A stretch of DNA of 64,000 nucleotides from Robiginitalea sediminis (GCF_002198115.1 NZ_NGNR01000001.1:372001-436000), one strand, 5' to 3'. Positions 50,656 through 59,288 are shown, numbered from the stretch's first letter. The notes: a model not told the origin generated them from the sequence alone. Made by a program: numbers and translations.

Positions 50656-51582
50656 ATGGGAAAACTTTTAGTTGTGGGGACCGTGGCTTTCGATGCCATT
50701 GAAACCCCATTCGGAAAAACCGACAAAATATTAGGGGGGGCAGCGACCTTTATTAGCCTGGCTGCGGCTCTCTACAAAACCAAAACCGGGATCGTTTCCG
50801 TGGTGGGGGACGATTTCCCGGAAGCCTACACCGAGCTGTTGCAGCAAAAGGGCATCGACACTTCCGGAATAGAAGTGGTGCCCGGCGGAAAAACATTTTT
50901 CTGGAGCGGGCGCTACCACAACGACCTGAACCGACGGGATACCCTGGCTACCGAATTGAATGTCCTGGCCGATTTTAACCCGGTAGTCCCCGAGGGGTTT
51001 CGCAACCCGGATGTCCTGATGCTGGGCAACCTGCACCCGGAGATCCAGATGGATGTCATCCGGCAGATGCGCACCCGGCCCAAGCTCACCGTCCTGGATA
51101 CCATGAATTACTGGATGGACCACACCTGGGATTCCCTGATGGACGTAATCCGCGAGATTGACGTGATTACCATCAACGATGAGGAGGCCCGGCAAATGAG
51201 CGGGCAGTATTCCCTGGTGAAAGCCGCCGGTATGATCAGTGCCATGGGGCCGGATTATGTGGTTATCAAAAAGGGTGAGAACGGGGCCCTGCTCTTCCAC
51301 GAAGACCGTATTTTCTTTGCCCCTGCCCTCCCTCTGGAAGAGGTTTTTGACCCCACCGGGGCCGGGGACACCTTTGCAGGAGGGTTTGCCGGGTACCTGG
51401 CCGAGTCCGGGAACCTGAGCTTCGAAAACATGAAAAACGCCGTGATACATGGGTCCAATCTGGCGTCCTTCAGCGTGGAGCGCTTCGGAACGGAACGTCT
51501 TCTGGAGGTGCAGCCCGGGGAGCTCTCTGCACGACTGCAGCAATTCAGGGAATTAACCCAATTCGATATCGAAGTTGAATAA
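50656..51582 (+). CDS. PfkB-family carbohydrate/nucleoside kinase
   Basis: 308 aa ribokinase-fold kinase. LLVVGTVAFDAIETPFGKTDKILGGAATFISLAA opens with the GG(A)A signature, and FDPTGAGDTFAGGFAGYLAE near 232-251 holds the catalytic Asp. The substrate is not clear; homologues near purine genes are often annotated as adenosine-kinase-like or simply PfkB. It lies just upstream of the PurF-like gene, which has its own promoter. Confidence 0.85.
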   Translation: MGKLLVVGTVAFDAIETPFGKTDKILGGAATFISLAAALYKTKTGIVSVVGDDFPEAYTELLQQKGIDTSGIEVVPGGKTFFWSGRYHNDLNRRDTLATELNVLADFNPVVPEGFRNPDVLMLGNLHPEIQMDVIRQMRTRPKLTVLDTMNYWMDHTWDSLMDVIREIDVITINDEEARQMSGQYSLVKAAGMISAMGPDYVVIKKGENGALLFHEDRIFFAPALPLEEVFDPTGAGDTFAGGFAGYLAESGNLSFENMKNAVIHGSNLASFSVERFGTERLLEVQPGELSARLQQFRELTQFDIEVE

Positions 51583-51605
51583 GCGGTTTTCCCAGGTAGT
51601 TTTTA

Positions 51606-51613
51606 TAATTTTG
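51606..51613 (+). promoter_or_regulatory. -7 box (TAATTTTG) almost touching the purF-like gene
   Basis: Exact TAnnTTTG ending 5 nt before the ATG at 51619; again suggests a leaderless mRNA. Confidence 0.6.
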
Positions 51614-51618
51614 CCGGC

Positions 51619-53520
51619 ATGAGCGACGCCATCAAACACGAATGCGGGATTTCCCTCATTCGTCTCCTCAAACCCCTCGAATACTATCAGGAAAAATACG
51701 GTACGGCTTTTTATGGGGTAAACAAGATGTACCTCATGATGGAGAAGCAGCACAACCGGGGGCAGGATGGCGCCGGTTTTGCCAGTATCAAGCTGGACAT
51801 GAAGCCCGGCGAGCGGTATATGAGCCGGGTCCGCTCCAACCTCTCCCAGCCCATACAGGACATCTTCGAGCGCATCAACGACCGGATAAACGAATCCCTG
51901 CGGGAACACCCGGATAAAGTGGATGATGTGGCCTGGCAAAAACGGAACATCCCCTATGTTGGGGAATTGCTCCTGGGCCATGTGCGCTATGGCACTTTCG
52001 GTAAGAACAGTATTGAAAGTGTCCACCCCTTCCTTCGGCAGAACAACTGGATGCACCGCAACCTCATTGTGGCCGGCAATTTCAACATGACCAATGTTAC
52101 CGAACTCTTCGAGAACCTGGTTCACCTGGGCCAGCACCCGAAGGAATTGGCCGACACCATCACGGTAATGGAAAAAATCGGGCACTTCCTGGACGATGCC
52201 GTTGCCAAACTCTACAAACAAATCAAAAAGGAAGGCTTTAATAAAATGGAAGCCTCCCCCCTTATTGCGCAACGGCTTAACCTGGCCAAAATCCTGAGGA
52301 AATCCTCCAAAAACTGGGATGGAGGCTACGCCATGGCCGGCCTGCTAGGTCATGGGGACGCCTTTGTCCTGCGCGATCCTTCGGGGATCCGCCCTGCATA
52401 TTATTACAAAGATGATGAAGTAGTGGTTGTGGCTTCCGAACGCCCGGCCATTCAGACGGTGTTCAATACCTCCTATGAGGAGGTGCATGAACTCCCGCCG
52501 GGGCATGCCATCATTATAAAGAAGGACGGGCAGGAAGAAATCCGGGAAATCCGCAAACCCGAAGCGCGGAAGGCCTGTTCTTTTGAACGCATTTATTTCT
52601 CCAGGGGCAACGACAAGGAAATCTACGAAGAGCGGAAAATGCTCGGAAAGCTGCTGTTTCCTCAAATCCTGGAGGCCATAGACCACGACCTGCGCAATAC
52701 GGTGTTTTCCTATATCCCCAATACAGCCGAAACCTCTTTCCTCGGGATGTTGCGGGAAGCCCAGAATTACCTTAACAATAAGAAGGAGGAACAAATTCTG
52801 GCCCTGGGGTCCAATATCAGCCGGGAAGCCCTGAACGACATCCTGGACGTACGCCCCCGGATCGAGAAAGTCGCTATTAAAGATGCCAAACTCCGGACCT
52901 TTATCACCCAGGACAGCAGCCGGGACGATCTGGTGGCCCACGTCTACGACATTTCTTACGGCTCGGTGAACCCCGGGGATTACCTGGCTATTATAGACGA
53001 CAGTATTGTTCGGGGAACTACTCTGAAAAAGAGTATCCTTCGCATTCTGGACCGGTTGAATCCCAAAAAGATCATCGTGATTTCCTCGGCTCCCCAAATC
53101 CGGTACCCGGACTGCTACGGGATCGACATGGCCAAGCTGGAGGACTTTATCGCATTCCGGGCGGCCCTGGAACTCCATAAAGACCACGGCACCGAACACA
53201 TTATTGAGGAGATTTACCAGAAATGCAAGGCCTCCCTGGCTTCAGGAAAGCTGGAAAACACCGAGAACCATGTAAAGGCATTCTACCGCCCCTTTACAGC
53301 CGCACAGATCTCCGAAAAGATCGCGGTCCTGCTGAGCCCTCCGGATATCAAGGCGGAGGTCCAAATCATTTACCAGACCATCAGCAACCTTCACCTGGCC
53401 TGCCCGAAAAACCTCGGGGACTGGTACTTCACCGGAGACTATCCCACCCCGGGGGGCAACCGGGTCGTAAACCGGTCGTTCGTCAACTTTTATGAGGGAA
53501 AGAACGAACGCGCCTATTAG
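51619..53520 (+). CDS. PurF-like amidophosphoribosyltransferase, long Bacteroidota type
   Basis: 633 aa, much longer than canonical PurF (~470-500). After an 8-residue propeptide-like start (MSDAIKHE) comes Cys9, the Ntn glutaminase nucleophile, in CGISLIRLL. HVRYGTFGK, GNFNMTN and RDPSGIRPAYY match the glutaminase site. The PRPP loop IIDDSIVRGTT is intact and YGIDMAKLEDFIAF follows, but the segment usually reading PDSG is replaced by PNTAETSFLGM. It may be a true first-step purine enzyme or a divergent paralogue; a second standard purF elsewhere in the genome would favour the latter. Confidence 0.82.
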   Translation: MSDAIKHECGISLIRLLKPLEYYQEKYGTAFYGVNKMYLMMEKQHNRGQDGAGFASIKLDMKPGERYMSRVRSNLSQPIQDIFERINDRINESLREHPDKVDDVAWQKRNIPYVGELLLGHVRYGTFGKNSIESVHPFLRQNNWMHRNLIVAGNFNMTNVTELFENLVHLGQHPKELADTITVMEKIGHFLDDAVAKLYKQIKKEGFNKMEASPLIAQRLNLAKILRKSSKNWDGGYAMAGLLGHGDAFVLRDPSGIRPAYYYKDDEVVVVASERPAIQTVFNTSYEEVHELPPGHAIIIKKDGQEEIREIRKPEARKACSFERIYFSRGNDKEIYEERKMLGKLLFPQILEAIDHDLRNTVFSYIPNTAETSFLGMLREAQNYLNNKKEEQILALGSNISREALNDILDVRPRIEKVAIKDAKLRTFITQDSSRDDLVAHVYDISYGSVNPGDYLAIIDDSIVRGTTLKKSILRILDRLNPKKIIVISSAPQIRYPDCYGIDMAKLEDFIAFRAALELHKDHGTEHIIEEIYQKCKASLASGKLENTENHVKAFYRPFTAAQISEKIAVLLSPPDIKAEVQIIYQTISNLHLACPKNLGDWYFTGDYPTPGGNRVVNRSFVNFYEGKNERAY

Positions 53521-53528
53521 GCCAATCC

Positions 53529-53562
53529 TCGATGAACTACCACTTTTTGTGCATTTCATCGA
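53529..53562 (+). repeat. Inverted repeat just after the purF-like gene
   Basis: TCGATGAA / TTCATCGA, 8-bp perfect stem with an 18-nt loop, without a good T-run. It may stabilise or end the upstream mRNA. GTGCATTT also occurs twice here (53550-53557 and 53570-53577). Confidence 0.4.
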
Positions 53563-53611
53563 TAAAACGTGCATTTTACCGTATTTATCCATGGAGCGGA
53601 CAGAACCCCAC

Positions 53612-53619
53612 TACTTTAG
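53612..53619 (+). promoter_or_regulatory. -7-like box (TACTTTAG) of small-RNA copy 1
   Basis: One base from TAnnTTTG, beginning exactly 13 nt before the conserved RNA block, as in the other two copies. Confidence 0.6.
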
Positions 53620-53623
53620 GATT

Positions 53624-53695
53624 GCCATAGCATAAGTAGGTTAAGTTCATGGTAAGATTTGGGGCAAAAAAGGTGGAGTTTCTCCACCTTTTTTA
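53624..53695 (+). ncRNA. Predicted small RNA, copy 1 of 3
   Basis: Predicted ~72-nt transcript. The 40-nt block at 53625-53664 begins CCATAGCATAAGTAGG, continues TTAAGTTCATGG and ends TAAGATTTGGGG. It is identical in copy 2 and differs by one base in copy 3. The block contains three TAAG motifs and can form a weak CCAT/ATGG hairpin with a 20-nt loop holding two of them. A 13-bp terminator follows directly. Start and end are inferred from the -7 box and the terminator. No tRNA, CRISPR or coding explanation fits. A trans-acting regulatory RNA is the best reading. Confidence 0.75.
53666..53695 (+). terminator. Terminator of small-RNA copy 1
   Basis: A-run plus GGTGGAG, loop TTT, CTCCACC plus T-run: 13 perfect pairs ending in six T. 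The stem sequence is unlike those of copies 2 and 3. Confidence 0.85.
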
Positions 53696-53836
53696 TTTGT
53701 CCTAATCCCTGAGAAAGTTCCCACAACCCCTTCATCCTCTTCTCTCTTTGCGTAGGAACTATACGGCGCCAAGGGCAGTTCAACGGTTTTCTCAGGCGTT
53801 TGTCCAAAATCGAAAGCGCAACCCGGAACTCCGGCC

Positions 53837-53844
53837 TATTTTTG
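53837..53844 (+). promoter_or_regulatory. -7 box (TATTTTTG) of small-RNA copy 2
   Basis: Exact TAnnTTTG beginning 13 nt before the conserved block. Confidence 0.65.
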
Positions 53845-53848
53845 GATC

Positions 53849-53922
53849 ACCATAGCATAAGTAGGTTAAGTTCATGGTAAGATTTGGGGAAAAGGCAAGG
53901 GTAACACCTTGCCTTTTTATTT
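53849..53922 (+). ncRNA. Predicted small RNA, copy 2 of 3
   Basis: Predicted ~74-nt transcript. The conserved 40-nt block (53850-53889) is identical to copy 1. The five bases between the -7 box and the block differ (GATCA against GATTG), so identity starts sharply at the block. A terminator with a new stem (AAGGCAAGG / CCTTGCCTT) follows at once. The 155 nt between the copy 1 terminator and this block show no similarity to other gaps, arguing against simple recent tandem duplication. Confidence 0.75.
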
Positions 53923-53925
53923 TTT
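53890..53925 (+). terminator. Terminator of small-RNA copy 2
   Basis: AAAAGGCAAGG, loop GTAACA, CCTTGCCTTTT: 11 perfect pairs, then TATTTTTT. Confidence 0.85.
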
Positions 53926-54015
53926 CCGGGAGGTTTAACGCCTTGATATCCTGCCTGTATGGGCCCAGAAAGCGACACTTGATCCTTCCCGCCTCCTAAA
54001 AAATCGTCAAAATCT

Positions 54016-54046
54016 TTTGTTATTTCTCTTAATACCAGTAATTTAG
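54016..54046 (+). promoter_or_regulatory. Promoter of small-RNA copy 3 (TTTG-N19-TAATTTAG)
   Basis: TTTG at 54016-54019, 19-nt spacer, and the -7-like TAATTTAG at 54039-54046, 13 nt before the conserved block. This is the only copy with a clear -33 element. Confidence 0.65.
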
Positions 54047-54050
54047 TCTT

Positions 54051-54125
54051 GCCATAGCATAAGTAGGTTAAGTTTATGGTAAGATTTGGGATGAAAAGGG
54101 CAGAGTCTTCTCTGCCCTTTTCTAT
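54051..54125 (+). ncRNA. Predicted small RNA, copy 3 of 3
   Basis: Predicted ~75-nt transcript. The block at 54052-54090 is the same as in copies 1 and 2 over 39 nt except T for C at 54075. That change turns an A-C mismatch next to the CCAT/ATGG stem into an A-U pair, which suits a real hairpin. It also makes TTAAGTTTA, which is perfectly complementary over 9 nt to the ompA leader. The terminator stem (AAAAGGGCAGAG / CTCTGCCCTTTT) is again different. It is convergent with sodA. Confidence 0.75.
54094..54125 (+). terminator. Terminator of small-RNA copy 3
   Basis: 12 perfect pairs with loop TCTT, followed by CTATT after the T-run inside the stem; the weakest U-tract of the three. Confidence 0.75.
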
Positions 54126-54137
54126 TGGATAACATCC

Positions 54138-54165
54138 AAAAAAAAGCCCCGCCTAAAGCAGGGCT
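54138..54165 (-). terminator. Terminator of sodA
   Basis: On the minus strand AGCCCTGC / GCGGGGCT (one G-T pair), then a run of eight T. It abuts the copy 3 terminator of the opposite strand. Confidence 0.8.
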
Positions 54166-54187
54166 ATTCTCCTTATAGTTTCAATGA

Positions 54188-54796
<609 letters not shown>

Positions 54797-54832
54797 AGAG
54801 TATAGGAATTATAGTTAGCAAAAAGTGTTCAT

Positions 54833-54840
54833 CAAAAATA
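54833..54840 (-). promoter_or_regulatory. -7 box (TATTTTTG) for sodA
   Basis: Exact TAnnTTTG on the minus strand, 36 nt before the ATG. A second exact match (TATGTTTG, 54851-54858) lies just upstream, so two starts are possible. Confidence 0.55.
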
Positions 54841-54909
54841 AGGATTTTAACAAACATAAGGCGCTAATTAATTGTTAAGAACCCCCCGATATTGTGTAAT
54901 TTGCACCTA

Positions 54910-57900
54910 ATGGCCACGGAAACTTCTGCTTTTAGAATTTACGATGCTTCCGCCGGTTCGGGAAAGACCTACACCCTTACCCTGGAGTACCTGAAATTAT
55001 TGCTTAAACCCGGAGGCCGCAGGAGCTTCCGGCACATGCTCGCCATTACCTTTACCAATAAGGCGGTTGCCGAACTCAAACAGCGGATCCTGAGCAGCCT
55101 GAGGACCTTCTCCGAGCTTCCGGAAGATGCGGAGCTCCCCAGCCTTTTTGCCAAATTACAGGAGGCCCTGGGCATGGAGGCCCCTGCCCTTAAAGCGCGA
55201 TGTGCCGAAGTCCTTAAGGAAATCCTGCACAACTACGCCTTTTTCGATATTTCGACCATTGACCGCTTTAACCACCGAATCCTGCGGACCTTTGCCCAGG
55301 ACCTTCGCCTCCCTGCCCATTTCGAAGCAGAGATCGATACGGACTCCCTGTTGAGCCAGGCGGTAGAGGCGCTCATCCGAAAAACAGGAGACGATCCGGA
55401 ACTGACCGGGGCGCTGATTGACTTCGCACTCGAAAAATCGGCCGAGGACCGCCATTGGGACATTGCCTTCGACCTCCGGGAAACGGGCAGCCTCCTGTTT
55501 AACGAAAATAACTTCCGCTACCTGGACGCCCTGGCGGGCAAAGGCATCCGCGACTATGCTGCCCTGAGGAAGTCCCTGGAAGAAAAGCGCAAGGGCTACG
55601 AGGAATCCATCCTGGAGATCGCCCGGGAGATGGCAGCCCTGCTGGACCGCCACCAGCTCGGTGAAAAAGATTTTTATCGCGGGTTTTTCCCAAAATTCCT
55701 GGAAAAAATTCTGAGCGGGCATTTTGAGATGCCTAACCGCCCTCTGAAATGGCAGGAGGAATTTGCAGATCGGCCCCTATACCCTTCTAATCTGGACGCA
55801 GGCCGTAAAACCCTCATGGACGGGTTGCATGTCGAGCTGGCCCAAGGGCTGTCCCATATTTTAGAAACCCTGTCCAAATGCGCCTTTCTGAGCAATGTCT
55901 CTTCCAACATGGCCCCGTTTACCGTCCTGGGCTTGTTGCAGGCCGAATTGAAACGGATCCAGGAGGAAGAAAGCCTGCTCCCGGTGGCCCGTTTCAATGC
56001 CATTATCGCTGCGGAAATTGCCGGGCAGCCCGCCCCCTATATCTATGAACGGCTGGGCGAGAAATTCCGCCATTATTTTATAGATGAATTCCAGGATACC
56101 TCGGAATTGCAATGGAAAAACCTAATCCCCCTTATCGGGAACGCCCTGGAAAGCCTGGACGAACAGGGCAGACAAGGCTCCCTGATCCTGGTGGGCGATG
56201 CCAAACAGGCCATTTATCGCTGGCGGGGCGGAAAGGCCGAACAGTTCCTGGACCTTTCCAACCACAGGGAGCAGCCCTTTTCTGTACCCGCAGAACACAT
56301 CCCGTTGCCCAGGAATTTCCGCAGCCGCCAAACGATTGTTGACTTTAACAACGCCTTTTTCCTGCACCACTCCAAACACCTCGCGAACGAGGCCTACCAA
56401 AAGCTCTTTGAAAAGGGTGGTGAGCAGAAACCGGAATCCCAGGAAGCAGGGCTTGTACACCTCGAATTCCTGGAAGCGGATGTTGCCGACCTCAGGGCGG
56501 CATACACCGAAAAAGCCGTGACACAAGTCGTGGAACTGTTGGGGTCCGGCTACAGCCCTGCAGCCATATGCATCCTGACCCGAAAGGGCGATGAGGGCAT
56601 TGCGGTGTCCGAAGGCCTTGTCCGCGCGGGAATCCCCATTATGTCCTCCGAAACCCTCCTGCTAAAAAACCATCCCGGGGTGGGCTTTCTCACAGACCTG
56701 CTCCGATACCTGCATGAAAGCGGTGACAAAAACCACCAATACGCCATGCTCCGGTTCCTGTATGGCGGAAGGGAGGATTTCCATACAGCAACCACCGAAG
56801 CTCTGGTCCGTTTCCAGGCGTTCGTGGAAGAATTTGGCTTTCCGGTAGAGCCGGCAAGGACCTGGGCTGTCTACGACATCCTGGAAGAAGCCATCCGGGC
56901 CTTTGGCTTATGCGGGGAGGGCGACGGGTACCTGCTGTACCTGCTGGATTTGGCCCATGAGGTAGGCCAGCGCCACGACCCTTCCATTGCCCGATTCCTG
57001 GAATACTGGGAAACCCATGAAGACAAGTTGAGTGTTGCAGCCCCCGAGGGGCAGCAGGCAGTTAGGCTTATGACCATCCATAAAGCCAAAGGGCTGGAAT
57101 TTCCAGTGGTGATCTACCCCTTTGCCGACACCCAGATCTATTTTGAACAGCGGCCGAAGGTGTGGTTGGAGGTTCCGGCCCCGGAATTCGCCGGTTTCCC
57201 TTACTTGCAACTCTCCAAACGGCAAGAGATGGAGCGGTACGGCCCCGAAGCCAGGGAAGCCTATCTGCAGGAACGGGAGCGGCTGGAACTCGATGCCTTC
57301 AACGTCCTTTATGTGGCCCAGACCCGGGCCGCCGAAGCCCTCTATGTCTTTACCCGCCAACGCAGCCGAAGCGCCAGCAGTCCGATGTCCGATTACGGAT
57401 CATTGTACCAATCCTACCTGGAAGCGGCAGGGCTATGGGAAGCCGGCCGGCAGGTATACACCTTCGGGCAACTGCAGCCGGGACCCCGCCCGACCGTTAC
57501 CATGGGTCGGGAGACTTTGTCGCTAACGCCTGGCCCGCCTGGCCGCAAACGCCTGAACCTGGTTACCCGGGCAGCCAGTCTTTGGGAAACCGAAGCGGGC
57601 AGTGCCATCAGTTATGGAAACCTCATCCACCTGGCCCTGAGCCGGGTTACCGTTTACCAGGACGTACCGGGGGTAGTTGCCCAACTGGTGGAGGAAGGGA
57701 TGCTGGAGCTTACAGAGCTGGAACCGGTAACCACCATCTTGAAACGCGTAACGGAACACCCCGACCTGAAATCCTATTTCGGGCCTATGGCAACCTGCTA
57801 TGCCGAACGCGATATAATCGCGGAAAATGGGCTAATTTTACGCCCCGACCGCCTGGTCCTGATCCAGGGGGAAGCCGTGGTCCTGGATTACAAGACCGGA

Positions 57901-58029
57901 GGGCCTCGCCCCGAGCACAGGGAACAACTGGCCCGGTATGTCCGGGAGGTTTCCCAATTGGGATTGGGCCGTGCAAGTGGCATCCTCATTTATATCGATC
58001 CCACAGGCGTAAACCTTGATTATCTTTAA
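54910..58029 (+). CDS. AddA-like UvrD-family helicase-nuclease
   Basis: 1039 aa, probably one half of an AddAB/RecBCD-type double-strand-break processing enzyme. Walker A DASAGSGKTYTLTLEYLKL is at the N-terminus, HYFIDEFQDTSELQWKNL is motif II, LVGDAKQAIYRWRGG motif III, VRLMTIHKAKGLEFPVVIYP motif V/Va, and FNVLYVAQTRAAEALYVF motif VI. The C-terminal domain has GLILRPDRLVLIQGEAVVLDYKTG, the PD-(D/E)XK nuclease core with Asp, Asp and Lys. ATG 54910 is chosen over an upstream GTG as it directly precedes the helicase fold. Its AddB-like partner lies 2.75 kb downstream. Confidence 0.9.
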   Translation: MATETSAFRIYDASAGSGKTYTLTLEYLKLLLKPGGRRSFRHMLAITFTNKAVAELKQRILSSLRTFSELPEDAELPSLFAKLQEALGMEAPALKARCAEVLKEILHNYAFFDISTIDRFNHRILRTFAQDLRLPAHFEAEIDTDSLLSQAVEALIRKTGDDPELTGALIDFALEKSAEDRHWDIAFDLRETGSLLFNENNFRYLDALAGKGIRDYAALRKSLEEKRKGYEESILEIAREMAALLDRHQLGEKDFYRGFFPKFLEKILSGHFEMPNRPLKWQEEFADRPLYPSNLDAGRKTLMDGLHVELAQGLSHILETLSKCAFLSNVSSNMAPFTVLGLLQAELKRIQEEESLLPVARFNAIIAAEIAGQPAPYIYERLGEKFRHYFIDEFQDTSELQWKNLIPLIGNALESLDEQGRQGSLILVGDAKQAIYRWRGGKAEQFLDLSNHREQPFSVPAEHIPLPRNFRSRQTIVDFNNAFFLHHSKHLANEAYQKLFEKGGEQKPESQEAGLVHLEFLEADVADLRAAYTEKAVTQVVELLGSGYSPAAICILTRKGDEGIAVSEGLVRAGIPIMSSETLLLKNHPGVGFLTDLLRYLHESGDKNHQYAMLRFLYGGREDFHTATTEALVRFQAFVEEFGFPVEPARTWAVYDILEEAIRAFGLCGEGDGYLLYLLDLAHEVGQRHDPSIARFLEYWETHEDKLSVAAPEGQQAVRLMTIHKAKGLEFPVVIYPFADTQIYFEQRPKVWLEVPAPEFAGFPYLQLSKRQEMERYGPEAREAYLQERERLELDAFNVLYVAQTRAAEALYVFTRQRSRSASSPMSDYGSLYQSYLEAAGLWEAGRQVYTFGQLQPGPRPTVTMGRETLSLTPGPPGRKRLNLVTRAASLWETEAGSAISYGNLIHLALSRVTVYQDVPGVVAQLVEEGMLELTELEPVTTILKRVTEHPDLKSYFGPMATCYAERDIIAENGLILRPDRLVLIQGEAVVLDYKTGGPRPEHREQLARYVREVSQLGLGRASGILIYIDPTGVNLDYL

Positions 58030-58047
58030 CACCTATCAATAACGGAT

Positions 58048-59241
58048 ATGTACGGAAGTATTAAATCGCATTTGGAAAAAGAACTGGAAGACATCCGGGA
58101 AGCCGGGCTCTTCAAGGAAGAACGCATTATCACTTCCCCCCAGGGGCCGGTGATCCGGGTCTCTACCGGGCAGGAAGTTCTCAATTTCTGCGCGAATAAC
58201 TATCTGGGACTCTCCTCCCACCCCGAAGTCGTCCAGGCCGCCAAGGACACCCTGGACAGCCACGGATTCGGCATGTCTTCCGTCCGGTTTATCTGCGGTA
58301 CCCAGGATATCCATAAAAAACTCGAGCAGACCATTGCCGGGTTCTACGGGACCGAAGACACCATCCTCTACGCAGCGGCCTTTGACGCCAACGGGGGTGT
58401 TTTTGAACCCCTGCTGGGCCCTCAGGACGCGATAATCTCAGACGAACTCAACCACGCCTCCATCATAGACGGGGTCCGGTTGTGCAAGGCCATGCGATAC
58501 CGGTATAAAAATGCCGATATGGCAGACCTGGAAGCCCAACTCAAGAAAGCCAATGAAGACGGGGCCCGCTTTAAAGTCATTGTGACCGACGGGGTTTTCT
58601 CCATGGACGGGTTGGTCGCCCCCCTGGACGCGATCTGCGACCTGGCCGAGGCCTACGATGCCCTGGTGATGATAGACGAGTGCCACGCCACCGGTTTTAT
58701 CGGGGAAACAGGCATCGGTACCCTGGAAGAGAAGGGGGTGCTGGGCCGCATCGACATTATTACAGGCACCTTGGGCAAAGCCCTGGGCGGCGCAATGGGA
58801 GGGTATACCACCGGGAAAAAGGAAATCATCGAAATGCTGCGGCAGCGCTCCCGGCCGTACCTGTTTTCCAATAGTCTGGCCCCGGCCATTGTGGGGGCCT
58901 CCATAAAGGTCTTTGAATTGCTGGGGCGCGACCGTTCCCTGAAGGCGCGTCTGGATGAGAATACCGCCTACTTCAAAACGGAGATGAAGGCGGCAGGGTT
59001 CGATATTATCGACGGGGACTCGGCCATTGTACCGGTAATGCTGTACGATGCCAAACTCTCCCAGGAAATGGCCCGCAGGCTCCTGGATAAGGGGATTTAC
59101 GTGATCGGGTTCTTCTATCCGGTAGTCCCCAAGGGCAAGGCCCGCATCCGCGTGCAGTTGTCGGCCGCCCACACCCGGGAACACCTGGACAAGGCCATCG
59201 CTGCATTTAAGGAAGTCGGAAGGGCCCTGGATGTGATATAA
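58048..59241 (+). CDS. kbl: 2-amino-3-ketobutyrate CoA ligase (glycine C-acetyltransferase)
   Basis: 397 aa PLP enzyme cleaving 2-amino-3-ketobutyrate with CoA to glycine and acetyl-CoA, the second step of threonine degradation. [15 protein letters not shown] near 49-63, [32 protein letters not shown] and [16 protein letters not shown] with PLP Lys244 (the same number as in E. coli KBL) are visible. Threonine dehydrogenase is not in the window. It lies 18 nt after the AddA-like gene. Confidence 0.94.
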   Translation: MYGSIKSHLEKELEDIREAGLFKEERIITSPQGPVIRVSTGQEVLNFCANNYLGLSSHPEVVQAAKDTLDSHGFGMSSVRFICGTQDIHKKLEQTIAGFYGTEDTILYAAAFDANGGVFEPLLGPQDAIISDELNHASIIDGVRLCKAMRYRYKNADMADLEAQLKKANEDGARFKVIVTDGVFSMDGLVAPLDAICDLAEAYDALVMIDECHATGFIGETGIGTLEEKGVLGRIDIITGTLGKALGGAMGGYTTGKKEIIEMLRQRSRPYLFSNSLAPAIVGASIKVFELLGRDRSLKARLDENTAYFKTEMKAAGFDIIDGDSAIVPVMLYDAKLSQEMARRLLDKGIYVIGFFYPVVPKGKARIRVQLSAAHTREHLDKAIAAFKEVGRALDVI

Positions 59242-59243
59242 GC

Positions 59244-59260
59244 CCCGGAATCCGGGCCTT
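59244..59260 (+). terminator. Weak terminator candidate after kbl
   Basis: CCCGG-AAT-CCGGG followed by CCTTT. Short loop and poor T-run; low certainty. Confidence 0.3.
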
Positions 59261-59288
59261 TGAGCGTCGAAAAAAATGGAGTTTTGAT

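Larger units (their letters stand above)
53521..54187. other. 667-nt intergenic island with three tandem small-RNA units
   Basis: No protein gene is supported. It holds the hairpin after the purF-like gene, three repeated promoter-RNA-terminator units about 225 and 202 nt apart, and the sodA terminator. Sequences between the units are not repeated. Confidence 0.75.

Noticed and set aside
53625-54090. CRISPR-like array from the three 40-nt repeats
   Set aside because: Spacing of 225 and 202 nt is far too long and unequal, and each repeat has its own promoter box and terminator. No cas genes.
53625-54090. Repeats as tRNA genes or insertion-sequence ends
   Set aside because: No cloverleaf, no CCA end, no inverted terminal repeats, target duplications or transposase.
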